15,992 bases of DNA. Source: Candidatus Brocadiaceae bacterium (lineage in GTDB: Bacteria; Planctomycetota; Brocadiia; SM23-32). Positions 7,876-15,114 of the stretch are shown here, piece after piece; the first letter of the stretch is position 1; each line of letters starts with the position of its first letter. The DNA lies in the NCBI GenBank assembly GCA_030615435.1, contig JAUWZH010000024.1, positions 1 through 15,992 on the forward strand, written 5' to 3'. Made by a program: the position numbers and the translations under genes. Below the pieces are notes generated by a model, which was given only the letters and a program-made list of their open reading frames with translations, was not told the DNA's origin and ran no database searches.

Positions 7876-7905
7876 ATTATACGCCTGGACTTCAAAGGAA
7901 ATCAA
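7876..7905 (-). promoter_or_regulatory. Sigma70-like promoter for the FHA-GAF-HD-GYP gene
   Basis: Read on the minus strand, TTGATT (7905-7900) and a perfect TATAAT (7881-7876) are separated by 18 bp. Transcription would start near 7868, giving a leader of about 60 nt. The leader has a 6-bp dyad (CGTTCG/CGAACG, 7823-7828 and 7847-7852) that may form a stem near the ribosome site. The rest of the 223-bp gap between this gene and the upstream cyclase gene (7809-8031) shows no open gene. Confidence 0.62.
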
Positions 7906-8031
7906 AACCCGCGACCGACAGACGGGCGAGCCATCGTGGGAGGAACGTCCAATCGCATCGCCGGCCTGCTCCGCGCGGCGCCGGGAGACGGCCCTGAGAC
8001 CACAGGGTACCCGTGCCCGACCGTGCGGCCC

Positions 8032-9516
8032 TCACGCTATTTTCTGCCTGAGGCGACGACCTCGCCTGAGGCCACGGGAGCAAACGCGGTTACGGCCGGC
8101 CTTTTTCGCCTCGTACAGCAGCTCATCCGAAACGGCGATGAGGGCCTCCGAATTGTCGGCATCATCGGGGAAAACGCCAACCCCTGCGCTGACGGTGAGC
8201 CGGCCGCGGGGCTGTGTTTCCTGAGCCTCGAAGGGGAACTCTGCCACAGCCGCCCGCAGCCTGTTCATGAAGTGGAAGCTGCTGCCGTGTCGGCAATCGC
8301 TACCCCGGCCGGTTTCCGGAAGGATAATGGCAAACTCCTCTCCCCCGTATCTGCATACCATGTCTGTCGAACGCACGTTGTCCCGAAGAACACCGGCCAG
8401 CTCCTGAAGCAGCCTGTCGCCGGCCTGGTGCCCGTGGGCATCGTTGTAGAGCTTGAAATGGTCTATATCCAGCATCGCAAGGCCGAGCTGCTCTCCGGTG
8501 CGTTCGGCATGGCCGATCTCCCTCTTCAGGGCGTCCCCGAAATACCTCCTGTTGTAGAGAGAGGTCAGCTCGTCAATCAAGCTCAACCTGCGCGCCTGCT
8601 CGAGCCTCTCGCAGTATCTTATCCATACGGCCGTCTGCTCGGCGAGCACGGAGAGGGCTTTCACGTCGGGCCTTCCCAGCACGCCATCGGCGACGCCCTC
8701 GGTCATGTTGACCACGCCGAGCACCTCCCCCCCGATCTTCAGCGGCATCGAAAGAAAGGAATCGGTCGTGTAAAACCTGACACCTCTCCCCTGCTGCGCG
8801 GCAGGAGAAGGTCGCCTGTTGAGCAAGGAGCGCCCATGCTCGGCAACCCAACCGGCGACCCCTTCGCCGAGTTTCTGGCGGGTCTTGGTGACGATTTCCT
8901 CTGGCAGGCCCTGTGCTTCGACGATCCGCAGTTCCCTTTCTGGTCCGTTCTTCTCAAGAAGCATCAGCGAGAGGCGTCCCGCCCCTGTGGCGTCACAGAA
9001 CAGCTCGACTGCTGTCTTGAACAAGACGTGCAGGTCGGAGGCCGCCCCACTCAACCGGCCCCAGGCATTCTCGAGGTTCAGCAACTGGTCTTTTTGCTCC
9101 AGGACCCTCGCCCTGAGTTCCCGGTTCTCCCCCTGCGTCTTCTCCAACAGGTGCTTGTGCCTCTGCGCCTCGTATGCCCATGCCAGCACCCTCACAACCC
9201 ATGCCGGCTCGCAGGGCAGCGTGAGGCATTCGTCGGCGCCCTCCACGCGCCGCCCGGGAGGATTCAGCAAGGCCACTATGAGGAGCTCGGGGTGAAGCCG
9301 CCTCATCTTGCTGAGTGGATTCAGAGCGCCGCAGAAGGCATCCTCATGCACGAGCATGGCCGCGAAAGAGCGCCGGGCAAGTGGCAAGAGCGCCTCCCGG
9401 AGGCCGGCGCGCACCTCGAGAGCCCATCTCTCCCTGTCCAGCGCGGCCTTCAACTCCGGCATCGAGCCGGGCGGTGTTACCAGGAGCAGATTCCTTTTTT
9501 CAACCTGCTCGGCCAT
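8032..9516 (-). CDS. Diguanylate cyclase: pseudo-receiver, GAF and GGDEF domains
   Basis: 494 residues, soluble. Residues 8-115 have the alpha/beta pattern of a receiver domain, but the phospho-acceptor strand reads FAAMLVHED (no Asp at the usual place) and the KP loop reads TLPCEP, so it cannot be a normal phospho-receiver. Residues 118-150 are a coiled-coil linker, 155-305 a GAF domain, and 312-480 a GGDEF domain with DELTSLYNRR, the metal-binding LDIDHFKLYND and the active-site GGEEF (391-395). RSTD (382-385), five residues before GGEEF, is a complete inhibitory I-site as in PleD, so product inhibition by c-di-GMP is expected. The stretch 403-416 after LPET is longer than usual and odd in composition (GSDCRHGSSFHF). 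ATG 9516 overlaps the upstream response-regulator gene by 17 bp. Confidence 0.9.
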   Translation of the reverse strand: MAEQVEKRNLLLVTPPGSMPELKAALDRERWALEVRAGLREALLPLARRSFAAMLVHEDAFCGALNPLSKMRRLHPELLIVALLNPPGRRVEGADECLTLPCEPAWVVRVLAWAYEAQRHKHLLEKTQGENRELRARVLEQKDQLLNLENAWGRLSGAASDLHVLFKTAVELFCDATGAGRLSLMLLEKNGPERELRIVEAQGLPEEIVTKTRQKLGEGVAGWVAEHGRSLLNRRPSPAAQQGRGVRFYTTDSFLSMPLKIGGEVLGVVNMTEGVADGVLGRPDVKALSVLAEQTAVWIRYCERLEQARRLSLIDELTSLYNRRYFGDALKREIGHAERTGEQLGLAMLDIDHFKLYNDAHGHQAGDRLLQELAGVLRDNVRSTDMVCRYGGEEFAIILPETGRGSDCRHGSSFHFMNRLRAAVAEFPFEAQETQPRGRLTVSAGVGVFPDDADNSEALIAVSDELLYEAKKAGRNRVCSRGLRRGRRLRQKIA

Positions 9517-11101
9517 ATCTCTTCAACTCGGGCAGCCTGAGTGGAACGACGTGATCGCAGAACACGTCCGCCGCGTCCGGATCGAACTGCTTGCCGCGCA
9601 GGGAACTGATCTCGGAGCACGCCTCGTCCGTTCCCTTTGCGCGACGGTAAGGGCGGGCGCTTGTCATGGCGTCGAAGGCATCGGCCACACCTATTATCTT
9701 CGTCAACCGGCACATCTCGTCACGGCCCTGCCCGTCGGGGTAGCCCTTGCCGTCCGGTCGTTCATGGTGATGCCTTATGGGCGGGCGCACCTTCTTGAGG
9801 AACTCCAGAGGGCGTATGATCTGTTCGCTGAGGATGGGGTGGCGTTTCACCACCTCATACTCGTCCGGCGTCAGAGAGGCGGGCTTGCTCAGAATCTGCT
9901 CGGGGACGCCTATCTTTCCGAGGTCGTGGAGCTGGCTGGCGCGTTCGATCACCAGCATGTCATCCTCATCCACGTTCATGACCTTCCCAATCTCCAGAGC
10001 GTACAGAGTCACCCTGCGGGAGTGACCGCTGAGGTATGCATCCTTCGTCTCGAGCCCGGCCACCAGGGAACGCACGGTCGCCAGGGTGCTCTCCTGAAGC
10101 TCTTTGTAGAGGCGCGTGTTTTCGATGGCTGGGGCCACCTGGCTGGCGATCGTGCCGAGCAGGTGGACGTCGGACTCTGTGAATGCCTCTCCGGAGCGCT
10201 TGTCCGTTGCGCAGATCGCCCCCAGGGTTTTCCTTTTGTAGATGATGGGCACGCCGGCGAGCGAATTGGTAACATAGCCCCAATCAGCGTGGCGGGAGAA
10301 ACGCGAGTCCGTAACGATGTCCTTGACCAGAACCGGCTTGGCGGACCGGACGACCTCTCCGGCCACCCCCTCGCCAATGCGCTTCCTTATGCCCACCAGC
10401 TTCGCGGCTTCCGGCCCGTAACATGCCTTCACGGTGAGCCACTCACCCTCGCGCAATACAATCGAAGCTCGCGTAACCTGCAACTTGTCGCCAACCAGGC
10501 GTGCGCAGGCCTCAAGGAGCTCGTCGCGATCCAGCTCGGAAGCGGCGCACGTGCCGATCTCGTTCAACATCTCGAGCTCCTGGACCCGCTGCCGAAGGGC
10601 GAGGTTGGCGCTTTTGAGGTCTTCGCCGGCAACCTTCACCTCGTCCTTGAGGGTCTGCCGGTGGCGCCTGAGTTCTTCGTTGGTGGCCTCCAGCTCGCTG
10701 ACGAGCCGCCGGTTCTCAAGGGTGAGCTTGGTCTTGGCGAGGACCCTCGATATTACGCTGCGTATCTCATCGAGCTTGAAGGGCTTGGTAACGTAATCGT
10801 CCACCCCCTGGCGAAGGGCCTGCACGGCAGTCTCCATGGTGGCGTAGCCGGTGATCACAACCAGGGGCAGGTCCTCATGCATTTCCTTGATGCGTCTGGC
10901 GAGCTCGAACCCGTCCATGCCGGGCATCTTGATGTCGCTCAGGACGAGGTTGTAGTCCGAACCTCCCAGCTTGCCGATCGCCGCAGAGCCGTCCAGCGCT
11001 GTGTCCACCAGGTAGCCCTCTTTGCGAAGCAGCGTCTCCAGCAGCTCACATATCTTCGGCTCGTCGTCCACGACAAGCACCCTGGGGGCAGAGTCCTGCA
11101 T
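9500..11101 (-). CDS. Response regulator REC-GAF-HD-GYP, predicted c-di-GMP phosphodiesterase
   Basis: 533 residues. The receiver is complete: acidic pair D12-D13, phospho-acceptor D56 (LVLSDIKMPGMDG), T84 and K106 (TKPF). A coiled coil (125-180) leads to a GAF domain (175-330) and an HD-GYP domain (340-505) with HDLGK (from H392), HHHERPDGKGYPDG (444-457; GYP at 453-455) and DAFDA. RpfG-type proteins of this build hydrolyse c-di-GMP when the receiver is phosphorylated; all listed residues are present. ATG 11101 is chosen because GGGAGGG lies five bases upstream. An ATG at 11119 overlaps the upstream stop as ATGA but has no ribosome site. The likely partner is the intact histidine kinase two genes upstream. 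Confidence 0.92.
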   Translation of the reverse strand: MQDSAPRVLVVDDEPKICELLETLLRKEGYLVDTALDGSAAIGKLGGSDYNLVLSDIKMPGMDGFELARRIKEMHEDLPLVVITGYATMETAVQALRQGVDDYVTKPFKLDEIRSVISRVLAKTKLTLENRRLVSELEATNEELRRHRQTLKDEVKVAGEDLKSANLALRQRVQELEMLNEIGTCAASELDRDELLEACARLVGDKLQVTRASIVLREGEWLTVKACYGPEAAKLVGIRKRIGEGVAGEVVRSAKPVLVKDIVTDSRFSRHADWGYVTNSLAGVPIIYKRKTLGAICATDKRSGEAFTESDVHLLGTIASQVAPAIENTRLYKELQESTLATVRSLVAGLETKDAYLSGHSRRVTLYALEIGKVMNVDEDDMLVIERASQLHDLGKIGVPEQILSKPASLTPDEYEVVKRHPILSEQIIRPLEFLKKVRPPIRHHHERPDGKGYPDGQGRDEMCRLTKIIGVADAFDAMTSARPYRRAKGTDEACSEISSLRGKQFDPDAADVFCDHVVPLRLPELKRYGRAG

Positions 11102-11115
11102 TGAATCCCTCCCGC

Positions 11116-12210
11116 TCATGGCGCGGCGAGGAGCCGGGGCAGGCGCACCATGAATTCCGTGCCTCGCTCCTCATCACTGGTGACGGTCAGTTCCCCGCCA
11201 TGGTTGTGAAAAATCCCGTACGCGGCGGGGTAGGCCAGGCTCATCGCCTCCCTGGCACGCGGCAGCACGGCATAGGGTTCGAAAATCTGGTCCAATTGCC
11301 AGGCGGCGATGCGGCGCCCGTTGTCCCGCACGCTGAGCTCCAGCATGTCCCCGTCCGTGACTCTCGTGCGAACGTCAATGGCGCCGCCGTCGTCCAGGGC
11401 GCCGAGGGCATCCTCCAACAGTATCTCGCAGCCCTTTCTGAGCTGCCCTTCGTCGCCCCATACCAGCGCCTCGTCCGCCTGCAACTGCGCTTTCAGCTGG
11501 ACTCCCTTCACTTTCTCTCGCGCGCGCACCAGCAGCCCGGCAACCACGGCATTTAGGTCCACAGGCGCACGCCGTTCCGGCGGTTCCTGGCCGAACGCCA
11601 GGAGCCGCTCCACCACCTCTGCAATACGATCGGCCTCTTCCTTCATGGAAGCGAGGCGCTCGCGCTCGGCGGCCGGTCGGTTCTCCTCCGACTCCATCAT
11701 CTGGAGCCAGCCTGAGAGGGTGGTGAGGGGGTTGTTTATCTCGTGTGCCGTCCCCTTGGCCAGACGCGCAAGGGCAGTCAGATGCTCCTGATAGGCGTCC
11801 CCGGCGGAACGCGACCTCTCCGCCCGTTCGGCCCAGCGCCTGAGAATCCAGACCAGCTCACCGGGATAGAAAGGTTGCAGAAGACACGCATCCGCCCCTA
11901 GCCTGAGGGCCTCGGCGGCCTTCGCGCGATGAGGCTGCGAGAATGCAACCAGGACAAAGACGTCCCTGTTCAGCTCACGCAGGGCGCTTATGAACTGGAG
12001 TTCGGACTCCGCCAACGGGTCCAGCTCCACCGTGACCACCTCTACGGGCTGCCTGGCGAAACGCGCGATCGCCTGGTAGAGGTTGCCTGCCCTCTCGAGC
12101 AGGAACCCCTCCTCGCGCAGCTTCTCGCCGGCCGGCAGAAAGAAGCCCTCCTCCCCGCAGACGGCCAGAACCCTCCACTCGCCCTCCTTGTTGCCCTCAG
12201 TCGCCGACAA
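11116..12210 (-). CDS. Degenerate sensor kinase: pseudo-receiver plus histidine-kinase core lacking ATP-site glycines
   Basis: 364 residues from TTG 12210 (GAAGGGG just upstream, 14-bp overlap with the preceding gene). An ATG at 12306 would overlap that gene by 110 bp and is disfavoured. Residues 11-125 resemble a receiver with the acceptor strand VEVVTVELDP, where Glu sits at the usual Asp place, and QPFYP in place of KPF. Residues 145-205 are a HisKA helix pair with an intact H-box, LAKGTAHEINNPLTTLSGWL (His156). The ATPase domain (215-360) is eroded: the catalytic Asn of the N-box is Asp (EILLEDALGAL), G1 reads DNGRRI instead of DxGxGI, and the glycines of the G2 lid (GTGLGL in the upstream kinase) are replaced (AMSLAY). 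The F-box (IFEPY) and the C-terminal HGG remain. A scaffold or phosphotransfer role is more likely than normal autophosphorylation (inference). Confidence 0.8.
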   Translation of the reverse strand: MSATEGNKEGEWRVLAVCGEEGFFLPAGEKLREEGFLLERAGNLYQAIARFARQPVEVVTVELDPLAESELQFISALRELNRDVFVLVAFSQPHRAKAAEALRLGADACLLQPFYPGELVWILRRWAERAERSRSAGDAYQEHLTALARLAKGTAHEINNPLTTLSGWLQMMESEENRPAAERERLASMKEEADRIAEVVERLLAFGQEPPERRAPVDLNAVVAGLLVRAREKVKGVQLKAQLQADEALVWGDEGQLRKGCEILLEDALGALDDGGAIDVRTRVTDGDMLELSVRDNGRRIAAWQLDQIFEPYAVLPRAREAMSLAYPAAYGIFHNHGGELTVTSDEERGTEFMVRLPRLLAAP

Positions 12211-13225
12211 GCAAGACCCCTTCCCCAACCGCTGCAATGCGCAGAGTGACAGTGGTGCCCGCCCCCGGTTCACTCTCCAGGGCGAGTTCACCGCCGTGTT
12301 TTTCAACGATCCGCTTGCAGACCGCCAGCCCCAGCCCCGTCCCCCCTTCCCGCCTGCGGGTGGTGAAGAAGGGGTCGAACACGCGTTTCTGAATCTCGGG
12401 CGAGATCCCGCATCCAGTGTCCCTCACCCCGAGCACGGCCCATTCGCCCTCGCACCTGGTGAAGATCTGAAGCCTGCCGCCGTCGGGCATGGCCTGGCAG
12501 CCGTTCATCACCAGGTTCAGCAGGGTCTGCGAGAGCTCGTCCTCCCTGCCCTCCACCAACGGTGCCACCTCGCTGAGCTCCACTGTCAGCTTGGTGTTGT
12601 CCTTCTCAATCTGGTAATCCACCAGCTCGACCACCCGCCGCACGAGGCCGTTGAGGTCCACCCTGCCCACTTGCCCCGTCTGGGGCCGGGCGAAGTCCAG
12701 CAAGGTCTTCGAGAGGCCGCTCAAGTGCTGGAGCGCCTCCTCCACTTTTCTCAAAGAGTCGGAATGCCAGCCCTGTGCGCTTTCGTCGCCCAGGACGAGC
12801 TCGAGCCAACCTGAAGCGAGAGTGAGGAGGTTGTTCATCTCGTGCGCCGCCCCGGCGGCAAGCATTCCGAGGGTGGAAAAGCGCTGCGCACGCAGGTCAA
12901 TGGTCTTCCTGCCGCTGTGAAGAAGTAGTATGTTGCCTCCCCCCGAATCCGACGGAAGCGGCGCCATCCAGAGCCGCACGCAGCGACCGTCCGCCGAAGT
13001 CGTCTCAAGTGAGGTGGGTTCGGAAGGGAGCTCCTCCGGCAGCGATTCCTTGCCGATGGGCCCTTCGAGGGCTTTCTGCCAGCCGAGCCCTCGAACGTCG
13101 CGAGATGAGCCCGGACGGCCCGTCCCGTCCGGTGACAAGGAGCCGACCTGGGCGGTCACACGCCCCCCGCCATCCGTGACGAGCAAGCAGAAATTCTCCA
13201 TGCCTTCCACCCCTGTGCCCGGCAT
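12197..13225 (-). CDS. Soluble histidine kinase with PAS-like N-terminus
   Basis: 342 residues, no membrane helix, so it senses an internal signal or partner. Residues 10-105 are a weak PAS-like domain with no known ligand motif. The kinase core is canonical: H-box LAAGAAHEMNNLLTLASGWL (His128), N-box LLNLVMNGCQAM with Asn241, G1 DTGCGI (269-274), F-box VFDPFFTT and G2 GGTGLGLAVCKRIVEKHGG (294-312). This resembles NtrB/ZraS-type kinases. It is the first gene of the signalling operon and the only kinase here with an intact ATP site, so it is the best candidate to phosphorylate the REC-HD-GYP protein. Start choice is open: ATG 13225 is close to the promoter with no clear ribosome site, and ATG 13201 (MENFCLL) has purine-rich AGGGGTGGAAGG upstream. 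Confidence 0.9.
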   Translation of the reverse strand: MPGTGVEGMENFCLLVTDGGGRVTAQVGSLSPDGTGRPGSSRDVRGLGWQKALEGPIGKESLPEELPSEPTSLETTSADGRCVRLWMAPLPSDSGGGNILLLHSGRKTIDLRAQRFSTLGMLAAGAAHEMNNLLTLASGWLELVLGDESAQGWHSDSLRKVEEALQHLSGLSKTLLDFARPQTGQVGRVDLNGLVRRVVELVDYQIEKDNTKLTVELSEVAPLVEGREDELSQTLLNLVMNGCQAMPDGGRLQIFTRCEGEWAVLGVRDTGCGISPEIQKRVFDPFFTTRRREGGTGLGLAVCKRIVEKHGGELALESEPGAGTTVTLRIAAVGEGVLLVGD

Positions 13226-13252
13226 CCGGTGAGAAGCCCACTAGGACGCTCA

Positions 13253-13282
13253 AGTATAGCGATTGAAAAAATGCCATTTCAA
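13253..13282 (-). promoter_or_regulatory. Sigma70-like promoter for the kinase/c-di-GMP operon
   Basis: On the minus strand TTGAAA (13282-13277) and TATACT (13258-13253) are 18 bp apart, each matching five of six consensus bases. The start would be near 13246, which leaves a leader of about 20 nt to ATG 13225 or 45 nt to ATG 13201. The -35 box overlaps an inverted repeat. Confidence 0.62.
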
Positions 13283-13283
13283 T
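13262..13283. promoter_or_regulatory. Candidate operator: ATTGAAA-N8-TTTCAAT
   Basis: A perfect 7-bp inverted repeat with an 8-bp centre covers the -35 box and much of the spacer of the kinase-operon promoter. The arms are AT-rich in GC-rich surroundings. A dimeric regulator bound here would block RNA polymerase. The regulator is unknown. Confidence 0.45.
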
Positions 13284-13465
13284 ACTGAGCCCCCCTGCGC
13301 AGCCCCAGAGCCCCCTACAGGTGCCTGAAAGGCCTCCTGGGGGCGCGACCGGAACACAAAGCAGCCGCCAAAATCCTGCCTCTCACATCCCGGAACGCGC
13401 TCTGTGGGAGCGAAAGACAGATGCAGCGTGGACGATGAGAGGAAAGGGGGGCAAATGACAGAGCA

Positions 13466-13478
13466 GGGGAAAGACCGC
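13466..13478 (+). repeat. 13-base direct repeat, copy 1 (downstream of the dnaA-like gene)
   Basis: GGGGAAAGACCGC occurs here, 82 bp past the dnaA-like stop, and again at 15358-15370, upstream of the same gene. This copy is part of a GGGGAA/TTCCCC dyad. Confidence 0.5.
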
Positions 13479-13520
13479 CTTCCCCGGAAAGGACGCGCTG
13501 CCGCCCGCCTCATCATGGAA

Positions 13521-13556
13521 CCCGGCGACGGCGCATCCCGGAATGCGCCCGCCGGG
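13521..13556 (-). terminator. Hairpin directly after the dnaA-like stop
   Basis: CCCGGC (13521-13526) pairs with GCCGGG (13551-13556), and GGCGCAT (13530-13536) with ATGCGCC (13543-13549), around a 6-nt loop with a 3/1 internal loop. It begins three bases beyond the stop codon on the minus strand. No U tract follows, so it is either a Rho-assisted terminator or an mRNA 3'-end protector. Confidence 0.45.
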
Positions 13557-13559
13557 GGC

Positions 13560-15014
13560 TCACTGCAGTTTCTCCCGGCAGCGCTTCACCAGATCTTCGG
13601 TTTCCGGGTCCGCTTCGAGTTGACCGTGCACCCGGTCGATGGCGTGCTTTACGGTGCTGTGGGTGCGCCCGCCGAAGGAGCGCCCTATCTCCGAGAGCGA
13701 GGCGCCGGTAAGTTCATGGGCCAGATACATGCCGATCTGCCTGGCGCGGTTCACGCTGCGCCGGCGGGATTTTCCCGTAAGCTCCGTCTCAGTGACGGGG
13801 AACAGCCCCACGATGACCTTCCGAATCTCGCCGACGGCGGGCGGACGCCGGCGGGCGCGCGAGGTGGCGCCGAGGGCTTCCCTGACCAGGGCCATGTCTG
13901 CCCTGGCACGCCCGTGGAGGGCGGCGTAGCCGGCCAGCGAACAGATGACCCCGCTGAGTTCCTGGAGGCTGGAGGAGTGCTTCTCGGCCAGATACCGGAA
14001 CACCTCGTCGGCGGCCTTCAGGCCATGAGCCCGCGCAATCCCCCTGGCCAGCTCCTCGCATTCCGAGGGCGGGGGCACGACAAGCTGGACCCAGAACGCT
14101 CCCGAGAGCAGGGTCTTGAACGATGCCTTTGCCTCCTGGAGGTCCTCGGGGTGGACCGCGGAACTCAAGACGAGTCTGCCGCCGCCCGACAGCAGGGTCT
14201 TCACCGTATAGAGCAGTTCGTCCTGGGCGGCGGGCTTGCCCTGGAGGAACTCCACCCCGTCCACGAGCAGCATGTCGCAGTTGCGATAGTGGTGCCGGAA
14301 GGGCCAGGTCTTTCCGTCCTGAACGGCGTGGTAGAAATCGTTGCACCAGTGTTCCGCCATGACGCACTCGGCCCGGCGCGCCACCCCTGATTCCAGGGCG
14401 CCACGGTGGGTGGCCTGAAGCAGGGCTGTCTTGCCCGACCCGTGCCCGCCGAGCACCAGCAGGAAGCAAGAGTGCGGCTTCGCCCCCTGCGCAATATCCC
14501 GGGCAACGTTGAAGGGGAAACGGTTGGACGGGGTCACGACAAGTTCCTCGAAGCCCTGCGGGGCGGCCCGGGACAGGCCCGAGCACGACGCTCCACTCGA
14601 GGGCAGGCAGGCCTCCTGCCGGCGAACCGGGCGAGAAGGCGCCTGGTCCTTGCGCTCGGCCCGCATCTCCCGAAACAGGCGGGGCTCCACCTCGAACCCC
14701 ACCTCAACGGCCCTGCCGAGCAGCTGCTCGGCGCTGCGTCGAACCGTCGCCTTGTACCGGTGATTGAGGTACTGCTGGACGACGACGTTCGGCACCCCCA
14801 CCACCAGCATCGAGTCCTCGACCTTCGTCAGTTCAGTGCGCCCGAACCAGATGCCGTATCTTTGCAGGCCGAGCTGTTTCTTGATGCGCTCTTGAATCAG
14901 GCTCCAGAGCCGCGCGCGTTCGGAGGCGCTGCGGGGAGGATCGGCGGAAGCTGGCCACTGTGCCCTCGCAGCAGAAGATTCACCCTGAGGGATAGGGGCG
15001 GGATGTTCAGACAC
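13560..15014 (-). CDS. dnaA: DnaA-family protein with degenerate ATPase site
   Basis: 484 residues; GTG start with GGAGG six bases upstream. Domain I (about 34-110) carries the DnaA pattern IQERIKKQLGLQRYGIWFG and QYLNHRY; 111-152 is a linker. Domain III (155-385) begins with the DnaA signature TPSNRFPFNVA and has Walker A GGHGSGKT (189-196). Walker B reads LLVDGVEFL (249-257), Gly replacing the second Asp of the usual DD. Sensor I has SSA instead of SSD, there is no Arg between 281 and 323 where the box VII arginine finger belongs, and the sensor II Arg is Gln351 (SLQELSG). Domain IV (395-484) keeps RRRSVNRARQIGMYLAHELT, the Arg contacting the DnaA-box minor groove (R423) and the helix SEIGRSFGGRTHSTVKHAI, with Thr451 where DnaA usually has Asp. 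DNA binding looks retained, but ATP-driven oligomerisation looks impaired. It may be a paralogue or the divergent initiator of this lineage. No dnaN or recF is adjacent. Confidence 0.85.
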   Translation of the reverse strand: MSEHPAPIPQGESSAARAQWPASADPPRSASERARLWSLIQERIKKQLGLQRYGIWFGRTELTKVEDSMLVVGVPNVVVQQYLNHRYKATVRRSAEQLLGRAVEVGFEVEPRLFREMRAERKDQAPSRPVRRQEACLPSSGASCSGLSRAAPQGFEELVVTPSNRFPFNVARDIAQGAKPHSCFLLVLGGHGSGKTALLQATHRGALESGVARRAECVMAEHWCNDFYHAVQDGKTWPFRHHYRNCDMLLVDGVEFLQGKPAAQDELLYTVKTLLSGGGRLVLSSAVHPEDLQEAKASFKTLLSGAFWVQLVVPPPSECEELARGIARAHGLKAADEVFRYLAEKHSSSLQELSGVICSLAGYAALHGRARADMALVREALGATSRARRRPPAVGEIRKVIVGLFPVTETELTGKSRRRSVNRARQIGMYLAHELTGASLSEIGRSFGGRTHSTVKHAIDRVHGQLEADPETEDLVKRCREKLQ

Positions 15015-15029
15015 AGACCTCCTCCGCCA

Positions 15030-15043
15030 CGACCGTCCGGTCG
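15030..15043. promoter_or_regulatory. Palindrome CGACCG-TC-CGGTCG before the dnaA-like start
   Basis: A perfect 6+6-bp dyad with a 2-bp centre lies 16 bp upstream of the GTG start and just upstream of the ribosome site. It could be an operator or a small translational hairpin. Confidence 0.4.
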
Positions 15044-15093
15044 CTTCAAATTCACGAAACGATTACCTTATGACAAGGGGATTACTGCGGGAG

Positions 15094-15111
15094 GCGGACA
15101 GGTCCGTCCGC
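15094..15111. other. GC hairpin in the dnaA-like leader
   Basis: GCGGAC (15094-15099) and GTCCGC (15106-15111) form a perfect stem with a 6-nt loop. On the + strand it is followed by GCCTTTTCC, a weak terminator shape, but no + strand gene ends here. On the minus strand it would lie in the dnaA-like leader. Confidence 0.3.
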
Positions 15112-15114
15112 GCC

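Larger units (their letters stand above)
13226..13559. other. Spacer between the dnaA-like gene and the kinase operon
   Basis: 334 bp with no convincing gene. It holds, from the dnaA-like side, a long hairpin (13521-13556), a GGGGAA/TTCCCC dyad (13466-13471 with 13480-13485) containing one copy of a 13-base repeat, then the operon promoter and operator. The separate promoter suggests that the dnaA-like gene and the kinase genes are distinct transcripts. Confidence 0.5.

Noticed and set aside
6807..7997. + strand frame of 396 codons
   Set aside because: Antisense to the FHA-GAF-HD-GYP gene and runs across its promoter; low-complexity, no domain.
7729..9540. Long + strand frame (603 codons) opposite the cyclase and FHA genes
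   Set aside because: It is antisense to proteins with clear GAF, GGDEF and FHA motifs. Its translation is Pro/Arg/Leu-rich with no family signature, as expected for shadow frames in GC-rich DNA.
9308..11104. Long + strand frame (598 codons) opposite the REC-GAF-HD-GYP gene
   Set aside because: Antisense shadow of a fully supported gene; no recognisable domain.
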